DNA from: Geminicoccaceae bacterium
GTDB lineage: Bacteria; Pseudomonadota; Alphaproteobacteria; Geminicoccales; Geminicoccaceae
Length of the DNA stretch: 12,576 nucleotides
Reading direction: 5' to 3'
Assembly (NCBI GenBank): GCA_030824835.1
Contig: JAPJRA010000045.1
Span: forward strand, 1-12,576
Position numbers and translations under genes: made by a program. The notes under the pieces were generated by a model. It worked only from the letters and a program-made list of their open reading frames with translations. It made no database searches and was not told where the DNA came from. This document shows, one piece after another, positions 1 to 5,615 of the stretch. The stretch's first letter is position 1. Each line of letters starts with the position of its first letter.

Positions 1-1017
1 CTGGGAGCCAGCGGCTACACGGGGGCGGAGCTGCTGCGCCTGCTGGGTGATCATCCGCGCGCCGAGATCCGCGCCCTCACGGCCGAGCGGCAGGCCGGCA
101 AGGCGATCGGCGAGGTCTTCCCGCAGCTGGCGATCTACGATCTGCCTACCCTGGTGAAGGTCGACGACGTCGCCGTCGCCGAGCTGGACGTGGTCTTCTG
201 CTGCCTGCCGCATGCCACCACGCAGGCGATCATCAAGGCGCTGCCGCGGGGGCCGAAGGTGGTCGATCTGTCGGCGGACTTCCGGTTGCGCGATCCCCAG
301 CTCTACGAGCAGACCTACGGCCATCCGCATCAGGCGCTGGAGCTGCAGGAGCAGGCGATCTACGGGCTGAGCGAGCACTACCGCGACGCCATCCGGGCCA
401 GCTGGCTCGTGGCCAACCCGGGCTGCTTCACCACGGCCGCGGAGCTGCCCCTGGTACCGCTGCTGCGGGAGAACCTGATCCAGACCGATGGCATCATCAT
501 CGACGCCAAGTCGGGGGTCAGCGGCGCCGGGCGCGACGCTAAGCAGGGCAGCCTGTTCACCGAGGTTGCCGACGGCATCCATGCCTACGGCGTGGCCACC
601 CACCGGCATACGCCCGAGATCGAGCAGTGCCTCGCCGATTTCGCCGGCCAGCCGATGCGGGTGACGTTCACGCCGCACCTGATGCCGATGAGCCGGGGAA
701 TCCTGGCCACCATCTACGTGCGCCTCGCCGCCAGCGTCACCGCGTCTGACGTTCATGCGGCGCTCGGCCGGGCCTATGTCGATGAGCCGTTCGTGCACGT
801 GCTGCCGTTCAAGACGATGCCGGCGACGCGCCATGTGCGCGGCACCAATCTGTGTCTGATCGGCGTTCACCCCAGCCGCATTCCCGGCGAGGTCATCCTG
901 GTCAGCGTGATCGACAACCTGGTCAAGGGTGCCTCCGGTCAGGCGATCCAGAACATGAACCTGATGCTCGGGCTCGACGAGCGGCTGGGTCTCGGCCAGC
1001 GGCCGCTGTTTCCATGA
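1..1017 (+). CDS. argC: N-acetyl-gamma-glutamyl-phosphate reductase, 5' end outside window
   Basis: This enzyme reduces N-acetylglutamyl 5-phosphate to N-acetylglutamate 5-semialdehyde with NADPH, the third step of arginine biosynthesis in the cytoplasm. The frame is open from base 1, and the first visible residues (LGASGYTGAELL) are the Rossmann nucleotide-binding loop. Only about the first ten residues should be missing. The catalytic Cys sits in NPGCFTT (Cys codon 424-426), and the conserved His region is HRHTPEI (codons 601-621). The segment KSGVSGAGR and the C-terminal GASGQAIQNMNLM are typical of ArgC. The stop TGA (1015-1017) overlaps the next ATG by four bases, so the downstream deaminase gene is probably translationally coupled. 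The identification is firm; the true start lies outside the window. Confidence 0.96.
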   Translation: MGASGYTGAELLRLLGDHPRAEIRALTAERQAGKAIGEVFPQLAIYDLPTLVKVDDVAVAELDVVFCCLPHATTQAIIKALPRGPKVVDLSADFRLRDPQLYEQTYGHPHQALELQEQAIYGLSEHYRDAIRASWLVANPGCFTTAAELPLVPLLRENLIQTDGIIIDAKSGVSGAGRDAKQGSLFTEVADGIHAYGVATHRHTPEIEQCLADFAGQPMRVTFTPHLMPMSRGILATIYVRLAASVTASDVHAALGRAYVDEPFVHVLPFKTMPATRHVRGTNLCLIGVHPSRIPGEVILVSVIDNLVKGASGQAIQNMNLMLGLDERLGLGQRPLFP

Positions 1018-2225
1018 GCGTCACGCTCGCGGACGTTCACGCGGCACAGGAGCGGCTTGCAGGGCAGATCGCCCGGACGCCGTGCCTGCGCTCGCGCACG
1101 CTGTCGGAGATCACGGGCGCCGAGCTGTGGCTCAAGTTCGAGAACCTGCAATATACCGCCTCGTTCAAGGAGCGTGGGGCGCTCAATCGACTGGCGCAGC
1201 TGACGCCCGAACAGGCGGCCGTGGGCGTAGTCGCCATGTCCGCTGGCAACCATGCGCAGGGCGTCGCCTACCACGCGCGACGCCTGGGAATCCCGGCCAC
1301 GATCGTGATGCCGCGGGCGACGCCGTTCGTGAAGGTCGAGAACACGCGGCGGTTCGGTGCCACCGTGGTGCTGGAGGGCGACGGCGTCGAAGAGGCGGCC
1401 CGGCATGCCTGGCTGCTGGCGGAAGCTCATGATCTCACCTTCGTCCATCCATTCGACGATCTGGCAGTCGTCGCCGGGCAGGGCACCCTGGCGCTGGAGA
1501 TGCTGGAAGCAGCGCCGGATCTCGACGTGCTGGTGGTCCCCATCGGCGGCGGCGGCCTGATTGGCGGCATCGCCACCGCCGCCAAGGCGATCAAGCCGGG
1601 GATCGAGGTGGTGGGCGTCGAGGCGGCGCTCTACCCGTCGGTGTTTCGCCGCCTACGCGGACTGCCGGCGATGGCGGGTGGACCGACGATCGCCGAGGGC
1701 ATCGCCGTCAAGGAGCCCGGCAATCTCACCTACCCGATCATCGAGCGCCTCGTCGACGACGTGGTGCTGGTCGAGGAGTCCGCGATCGAGGCGGCCGTCC
1801 TGCAGCTGCTCGAGATCGAGAAGACGGTGGCCGAGGGTGCCGGCGCTGCCGGCCTGGCCGCGGTCGCCAGCTACCCGGAGCGCTTCCACGGCCGCAGCGT
1901 CGGCCTCGTCCTCTGTGGCGGCAACATCGACAGCCGGCTGCTGTCGGCCGTCATCCTGCGTGGCCTCGTTCGGACCGAGCGGCTGGTGCGCCTGCGGGTA
2001 GGCGTGCCCGACAGCCCCGGCAGCCTCGTGCGGATCGCCACGATCGTGGCCGACCAGGGCGGCAATATCGTCGACGTCATCCACCAGCGTGCGTTCTCGA
2101 AGCTGTCCGTCAAGCAGGCCGACGTCGACCTGACGGTCGAGACCCGTACCGCGGAGCATGCGGGGGAGATCGCGGCGGCGCTTGAGGAAGGTGGCTTCGA
2201 GGTTCTCCGGCTGGATGTTGGCTAG
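1014..2225 (+). CDS. ilvA: Threonine ammonia-lyase with C-terminal ACT domain
   Basis: This PLP enzyme deaminates L-threonine to 2-oxobutanoate, feeding isoleucine synthesis or threonine breakdown. The protein has 403 residues from ATG 1014, the usual size of the short ACT-containing form. The PLP lysine is K52 in TASFKERGA, the cofactor-contacting SAGNHAQG is at about 76-83, and the phosphate-binding glycine loop GGGG is at 178-181. An ACT domain (about 326-402, starting RLRVGVPDSPGSL) suggests amino-acid feedback. The start is chosen because ATG overlaps the argC stop as ATGA and lies just before the family's N-terminus; the frame is open further upstream but there it runs inside argC. Biosynthetic ilvA and catabolic tdcB roles cannot be separated by sequence alone, and some relatives act on serine or 3-hydroxyaspartate. 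Confidence 0.93.
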   Translation: MSVTLADVHAAQERLAGQIARTPCLRSRTLSEITGAELWLKFENLQYTASFKERGALNRLAQLTPEQAAVGVVAMSAGNHAQGVAYHARRLGIPATIVMPRATPFVKVENTRRFGATVVLEGDGVEEAARHAWLLAEAHDLTFVHPFDDLAVVAGQGTLALEMLEAAPDLDVLVVPIGGGGLIGGIATAAKAIKPGIEVVGVEAALYPSVFRRLRGLPAMAGGPTIAEGIAVKEPGNLTYPIIERLVDDVVLVEESAIEAAVLQLLEIEKTVAEGAGAAGLAAVASYPERFHGRSVGLVLCGGNIDSRLLSAVILRGLVRTERLVRLRVGVPDSPGSLVRIATIVADQGGNIVDVIHQRAFSKLSVKQADVDLTVETRTAEHAGEIAAALEEGGFEVLRLDVG

Positions 2226-2235
2226 GATAATATTC

Positions 2236-2265
2236 TTTACATTCAGCTCATAATCGGTGTATGGT
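2236..2265 (+). promoter_or_regulatory. Candidate sigma-70-type promoter
   Basis: An A/T-rich patch stands out in the gap after the threonine ammonia-lyase stop. TTTACA (2236-2241) resembles a -35 box (5 of 6 to TTGACA) and TATGGT (2260-2265) a -10 box (4 of 6), with an 18-nt spacer. It would place a transcript start near 2272, about 40 nt before the ATG of the receiver-like gene. CATAAT at 2249-2254 is a better -10 by itself but has no matching -35. This is pattern matching only. Confidence 0.35.
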
Positions 2266-2270
2266 CCTAG

Positions 2271-2299
2271 ACTGTCGAGCGTCGCGCTCGTGTAGCAGT
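2271..2299 (+). promoter_or_regulatory. Leader hairpin just upstream of ribosome binding site
   Basis: CGAGCG (2276-2281), loop TCG, and CGCTCG (2285-2290) form a perfect 6-bp GC stem. ACTG (2271-2274) and CAGT (2296-2299) can extend it across an internal loop. No T-run follows, so it does not look like an intrinsic terminator. The Shine-Dalgarno-like AGGAG (2302-2306) begins three bases after the outer arm. If transcription starts near 2272, the mRNA would begin in this hairpin, which could stabilise the message or affect translation. Confidence 0.4.
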
Positions 2300-2309
2300 G
2301 CAGGAGACC

Positions 2310-2951
2310 ATGGCCGTGCGAGTGCTGCTGGTGGAGGACGACCCGGTCGAGGCGCACGCGATGCAGTGCGAGCTGGGCGGTCGCTGCGAGGTACGCGTCG
2401 TGGGCACACTGGCCGAGGCCCTGAGCGCATTGGCTGTGGTCGGGTGGAGGCCCGACGTGGTGCTGGCCAATGCGAGCCTGCCCGATTCCGAGGGACTGGC
2501 CACCTTGCATGCCTTGCAGAAGGCGGCTGCGGGGACCCCGGTCGTGGTCACGACCGGGGTCGTCACCGAGGCGGTGCGTCGGCAGCTCGATGCGCTTGGC
2601 GCGATGACGCTGCAGGAGCGGTTGGGTGGCCCCGCCATGCCGCGCAACACGTTGATGCTGCACGGTGTGGCGCAGTCGCAGATGGCCTATCGGATCGAAA
2701 CCATCGCCGAGATCGACCGGGTCACGCGGCAGGCAGCCGATGCCGCGGTGTCACGGGCGATCGAGGAGCTGATGGAGCGGCTGGGGCTGGGTGACGAGGA
2801 AGGGCTGCGGATGGCGATACGGCTCGCCCGCGGCTGGGAGGCGGCGAAGATCCGCTTCGTCTCGGCGCTGACGACCGGCCTCGCCTCCGCCTTCCTGCTG
2901 GCCATCGGCGCCGGGATCGTGGCCATGATGCGCCAGGGCGGCACGAAGTGA
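2310..2951 (+). CDS. Pseudo-receiver domain protein with C-terminal membrane helix
   Basis: The 213-residue protein starts like a CheY-type receiver: RVLLVEDDP gives the acidic pair D10/D11, and the beta-3 region reads VVLANASLPDSEGL. The residue at the phospho-acceptor position is N54, not Asp. The beta-4 Thr is kept (T81/T82), but the conserved beta-5 Lys region reads LQERLGG with no Lys. Phosphorylation is therefore unlikely. Residues about 115-182 are a charged helical region containing ERLGLGDEEGLR, and 184-206 is a single strongly hydrophobic segment followed by RQGGTK. The tail reminds me, from memory only, of small prophage or GTA-linked membrane proteins with an ERLGL...W..AK-helix pattern. 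ATG 2310 has AGGAG at 2302-2306, a short spacing; an in-frame GTG at 2298 is the alternative. I infer a membrane-anchored, phosphorylation-independent adaptor; the partner is unknown. Confidence 0.75.
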   Translation: MAVRVLLVEDDPVEAHAMQCELGGRCEVRVVGTLAEALSALAVVGWRPDVVLANASLPDSEGLATLHALQKAAAGTPVVVTTGVVTEAVRRQLDALGAMTLQERLGGPAMPRNTLMLHGVAQSQMAYRIETIAEIDRVTRQAADAAVSRAIEELMERLGLGDEEGLRMAIRLARGWEAAKIRFVSALTTGLASAFLLAIGAGIVAMMRQGGTK

Positions 2952-2980
2952 GCGGCCGCTGATCCAGCGAACGGATCCGT
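2951..2980. repeat. Two perfect 10-bp palindromes 20 bp apart
   Basis: AGCGGCCGCT (2951-2960) and ACGGATCCGT (2971-2980) are each perfectly self-complementary, with centres exactly 20 bp apart, close to two helical turns. They begin at the last base of the pseudo-receiver stop codon. The second lies inside the spacer of the candidate ECF promoter. The sequences differ, so they need not bind the same protein; an operator role is inference. Confidence 0.45.
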
Positions 2981-3344
2981 CCGTACCTTAGACCAGCTGA
3001 ACGATCGGCTGGGGAACGATGGGCCATTCCAAACCGGTGACGAGGACCGCCAAGGCGGCGGTGCAGGGCCCGACCCGATCGCTCGCACCCAAGCGTGCTC
3101 CGGCGATGAGGGCCAAACGCCTCGCCGCGAGGCTGACGCGTGTCCCGCCTGCCGCAGCCGTCACCACCGGTGCAGCGATCCATGTCGATGGCGGGCGCGG
3201 TGCCGTCGCTGGCGCCTCCACCGTCCGGTTCGGGGCCTCCGGCGGGGTGCGGGCATGGGCATGAGATCCTCCCACCTTTCATCCACGACCGCCGTGCCGA
3301 ACTGCTACATTGCACCGCGGGCCACCGCGCGCATGATGCCGTCC
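2952..3344. other. Long upstream region of the sigma factor gene, no convincing gene
   Basis: About 390 bases separate the pseudo-receiver stop from the likely sigma start. Three short frames are open here. An 81-codon + frame (3019-3264) has a GGGGA element before its ATG. A 95-codon minus frame (2988-3275) starts with GTG. A 33-codon Arg-rich minus frame (3161-3262) follows GGGAGG. None resembles a family I know, and their codon use is less GC3-biased than that of the neighbours by my rough count. The stretch also contains paired palindromes, a TGATCC promoter-like element, and CCAGC-N10-GCTGG at about 2993-3012. I read it as a leader or control region, possibly with a small gene. Confidence 0.5.
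2960..2989 (+). promoter_or_regulatory. Candidate ECF11 (RpoE/ChrR-type) promoter
   Basis: TGATCC (2960-2965) is followed after exactly 18 nt by TACCTT (2984-2989). Rhodobacter sphaeroides RpoE, the reference ECF11 sigma factor, recognises TGATC-type -35 boxes with a TA-containing -10 box about 18-19 nt away, and it autoregulates its operon. The match is short and lies about 350 nt upstream of the sigma start, so either the leader is long or the promoter serves a small gene at 3019. Conservation across relatives would decide. Confidence 0.4.
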
Positions 3345-3920
3345 ATGTCGACGATGGACCCGAGCCCGGAAGCCTCGCTGGAGGCAGATATCCGCGCCGT
3401 GGCAGTGAGGCAGGATCGAGCCGCATTTGCCAGGGTGTTCGCGTATTACGGTCCGCGGGTGAAGGCCTATCTCCGCCGGCTCGGCGCCGATGACGGGGTG
3501 GCCGAGGATCTGACCCAGGAGGTGCTGCTGACCGTCTGGCGGCGGGCAGATCAGTTTGATCGCGCGCGCGCCTCGCTCGGCACCTGGGTCTACACGATCG
3601 CCCGCAACAAGCGCATCGACGCGTTGCGGCGCGAGCGGCGGCCGGACTTCGATCCGGACGACCCGGCATTGGTCGGCGATGCGGAGACGAGCCCGCGCGG
3701 CGATCGGGTCGCGGAGGCGCGGCAGACTCGACGTCAGATGATGGAGGCCGTGGAGCACCTGCCGGTGGAGCAGGCGCAACTGCTGCGGATCTTCTATTTC
3801 GAGGACAAGCCCCACAGCGTGATCGCCGCCGAGCTCGGCCTCCCTCTTGGTACGGTCAAATCGCGGCTCCGCCTGGCGCTCGGGAAGCTGCGGGTGCTGA
3901 TGAACGGTGGTGGCGAATGA
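3345..3920 (+). CDS. rpoE: ECF sigma factor, RpoE/ECF11-like
   Basis: This is a group-4 sigma factor directing RNA polymerase to stress promoters. Region sigma-2 spans about 26-99, with AEDLTQEVLLTVWRRA and the WVYTIARNKRIDALRRE helix. Region sigma-4 spans about 132-186, with helix-turn-helix LGLPLGTVKSRLRLAL. The linker is short and there is no extra C-terminal domain. Length (191 residues from ATG 3345) fits the Rhodobacter RpoE class. The stop overlaps the ChrR-like gene start by ATGA, the standard sigma/anti-sigma coupling. The start is uncertain: ATGs at 3333, 3336, 3345 and 3354 are in frame and none has a good Shine-Dalgarno. I prefer 3345 or 3354 because the conserved part begins soon after; an extension to 3255 or 3261 adds residues unlike the family. 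The probable signal is singlet oxygen or organic peroxide. Confidence 0.9.
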   Translation: MSTMDPSPEASLEADIRAVAVRQDRAAFARVFAYYGPRVKAYLRRLGADDGVAEDLTQEVLLTVWRRADQFDRARASLGTWVYTIARNKRIDALRRERRPDFDPDDPALVGDAETSPRGDRVAEARQTRRQMMEAVEHLPVEQAQLLRIFYFEDKPHSVIAAELGLPLGTVKSRLRLALGKLRVLMNGGGE

Positions 3921-4558
3921 GCGAGCCCATGAGCGTGGACGAGTTGCTGATCGCGCACGCCGCTGGGAAGCTGCCCGAGCCGGTGGGCCTGGCGGTGGCC
4001 ACGCATCTGGCGCTGTGCCCCGCCGCACGGGCGCGCTACCGGCTCTACGAGGCGTTCGGCGGCGCGTTGCTGGACGATCTGGAGCCGGCGAGGATGGCGG
4101 GCGATGCGTGGGATCGGATGTTGAAGCGGCTCGACGACGACGACCCGCAGCCGTTGCCGGTTATGCCAGCCGGACAGCCGCTTCTGCCGCGACCCTTGCG
4201 GGACTATCTGCCCGGACCGCTCGAGCAGCTGCGCTGGCGCAGTTATGGCCCGGCCGCGGAGATCGAGCTGCGCATCCCGGCACCCGGCTATCGGACGACG
4301 CTGCTGCGCGTGCGTGCTGGTCGGAAGGTGCCGCAGCACACCCACGAGGGCAACGAGCTGACGGTCGTGCTGGATGGGTCGTTCCACGACGAGACAGGTC
4401 ATTTCCACCGCGGCGATCTCGTGATCGCCGATGGTTCGCTCGACCACAGGCCCGTAGCGGACGAGGGCCGGGACTGTCTCTGTCTCGCGGTCACCGATGC
4501 TCCACTGCGTCTCACCGGGAGGTTCGGGCGGCTCCTCAACCCGTTCATCCGGTTCTAG
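3917..4558 (+). CDS. chrR: ChrR-like cupin anti-sigma factor
   Basis: This is the anti-sigma partner of the preceding ECF factor, 213 residues. The N-terminal zinc anti-sigma domain (about 1-80) contains LLIAHAAGKLPEPVG and ATHLALCPAAR. H30 and C34 of the usual H-x3-C-x2-C motif are present, but the last Cys is A37 and there is no His near residue 5-6. The C-terminal cupin domain (about 100-195) has the metal ligands H141, H143, E147 and H177, the same positions reported for Rhodobacter ChrR, plus C187-x-C189. In that system RpoE is held inactive until singlet oxygen or peroxide acts through ChrR. The gene overlaps the sigma gene by ATGA and its last 14 bases overlap the convergent glxA-type gene. 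Family assignment is firm; metal loading of the N-terminal domain is doubtful. Confidence 0.9.
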   Translation: MSEPMSVDELLIAHAAGKLPEPVGLAVATHLALCPAARARYRLYEAFGGALLDDLEPARMAGDAWDRMLKRLDDDDPQPLPVMPAGQPLLPRPLRDYLPGPLEQLRWRSYGPAAEIELRIPAPGYRTTLLRVRAGRKVPQHTHEGNELTVVLDGSFHDETGHFHRGDLVIADGSLDHRPVADEGRDCLCLAVTDAPLRLTGRFGRLLNPFIRF

Positions 4559-5522
4559 CCGGCGGTCGCTGCGTGGCGGTGAAGCGCGCGCGATAGGCTT
4601 GTGGGTTGGTGTCGAGAAGCCGCAGGAAGCTGCGGCGCATGGTTTCCTCGGAGCCGAAGCCGCAGCGCCGTGCGATGTCCTTGACCGGCAGGTCGGTGTC
4701 GCCGAGCAGCAGTCGTGCCGCCTCGACGCGCAGCCGCTCAGCCGTGCGCGCAGGTGTCGTGCCGACGGCCGCGACATAGTGGCGGAGCAGGCTGCGTTCG
4801 CTCATGCCGGCATGGGCCGCGAGATTGGGCAGGCTGAGTTCGCCAGCGAGATTGGCCTGCATCCAGCCGTGCAGTGGGGCGAAGCGCTCGCTGCCCTGCA
4901 CCTCCAGCGCCGCGCTGAACTGTGCCTGCCCGCCCGGCCGCTTGAGGAACACGACCAGCCGCCGGGCTACCGCCAGGGCCACGTCGCGGCCCAGATCCTG
5001 CTCGATCATCGCCAGCGCCAGATCGATGCCGGCCGTGACCCCGGCCGAGGTCCAAAAGCGGTCGTCGGCGATGAAGATGGGGTCGTCCTCCACCCTGATC
5101 CGGGGATGGAGCTCGGCCAAGCGCGCGCAGTAGGCCCAGTGCGTCACCGCGCATCTTCCGTCCAGCAGGCCCGTCGCCGCCAGCAGGAATGCTCCGGTGC
5201 AGACCGAGGCCACACGCCGTGCCGCCTGTGCCTCCCGGCACACCCATTCCAGCAGGTGCGCGTCCGCTGCAGCCTGCTCGACACCCCGACCTCCGGCGAC
5301 GATCAGCGTGTCGACCGCGGGGCTGGCCGTCAGGTCCGCCGTCATCAGGGCCAGCCCCGACGACATGGTGACGGTTCCGCCACCTTTGGCAACGACCTGA
5401 AGGGCATAGGGCGCGGACCCGCCACGCTCGGCCAGCAGGTCGTTGCAGGAGGCGAACGCCTGCAGCGGGCCGGCCACATCGAGCAGCTGACCGCCGGGAA
5501 AGGTCAGGATGTCGACGCGCAC
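4545..5522 (-). CDS. GlxA-family transcriptional regulator (DJ-1/PfpI + AraC)
   Basis: The 325-residue protein has an N-terminal DJ-1/PfpI (class I glutamine-amidotransferase-like) domain (about 1-190) and a C-terminal AraC-type DNA-binding domain (about 217-315). The nucleophile-elbow motif SVCTGA is intact with C108, and THWAYC and GVTAGIDLAL are typical of GlxA proteins. The second AraC helix-turn-helix contains VKDIARRCGFGSEETMRRSF. The start is GTG at 5522, supported by AGAGG (minus strand, 5533-5529) six bases upstream and by the family's usual beginning (VDILTFPG). It is divergent from an isonitrile-hydratase-like gene across 93 bp and probably controls it. Its 3' end overlaps chrR by 14 bases on the opposite strand. 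The ligand is unknown. Confidence 0.92.
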   Translation of the reverse strand: MRVDILTFPGGQLLDVAGPLQAFASCNDLLAERGGSAPYALQVVAKGGGTVTMSSGLALMTADLTASPAVDTLIVAGGRGVEQAAADAHLLEWVCREAQAARRVASVCTGAFLLAATGLLDGRCAVTHWAYCARLAELHPRIRVEDDPIFIADDRFWTSAGVTAGIDLALAMIEQDLGRDVALAVARRLVVFLKRPGGQAQFSAALEVQGSERFAPLHGWMQANLAGELSLPNLAAHAGMSERSLLRHYVAAVGTTPARTAERLRVEAARLLLGDTDLPVKDIARRCGFGSEETMRRSFLRLLDTNPQAYRARFTATQRPPARTG

Positions 5523-5532
5523 GAAGGGCCTC

Positions 5533-5582
5533 TTGGCGAAAAACGAGGGTTCTTTGTCATCGCCGCCAAAACCTCGTGCAAT
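5533..5582 (+). promoter_or_regulatory. Candidate inhA promoter with inverted-repeat half-sites
   Basis: TTGTCA (5554-5559), a 17-nt spacer and TGCAAT (5577-5582) match -35 and -10 boxes at 5 of 6 and 4 of 6. Two inverted pairs surround it: TTGGCG (5533-5538) with CGCCAA (5564-5569), and ACGAGG (5543-5548) with CCTCGT (5572-5577). The pairs interleave rather than nest, so they cannot form one hairpin but could be half-sites for an AraC-type regulator. The left arms also overlap the ribosome binding site and leader of the divergent regulator. Confidence 0.35.
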
Positions 5583-5615
5583 AGACTGCCGCCGTCAAGC
5601 ATGGAGGACGGTTCA

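Noticed and set aside
1653..2663. 336-codon minus-strand frame
   Set aside because: It lies antisense to the ACT domain of the threonine ammonia-lyase and the receiver gene, has no family resemblance and has shadow-like His/Arg/Gly-rich composition.
2988..3275. 95-codon minus-strand frame starting GTG upstream of the sigma gene
   Set aside because: No Shine-Dalgarno at the GTG, no recognisable domain and no better codon bias than the competing frames.
2722..3669. 315-codon minus-strand frame across the sigma upstream region
   Set aside because: Arg/Pro/Ala-rich, antisense to the sigma factor and receiver gene; a typical high-GC shadow.
3794..4777. 327-codon minus-strand frame
   Set aside because: Its first part is a frame-shifted copy of the regulator's AraC region and the rest is antisense to chrR.
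4497..5615. Long in-frame N-terminal extension of the isonitrile hydratase gene
   Set aside because: It runs antisense to the entire regulator gene; the Shine-Dalgarno and family N-terminus place the start at 5616.
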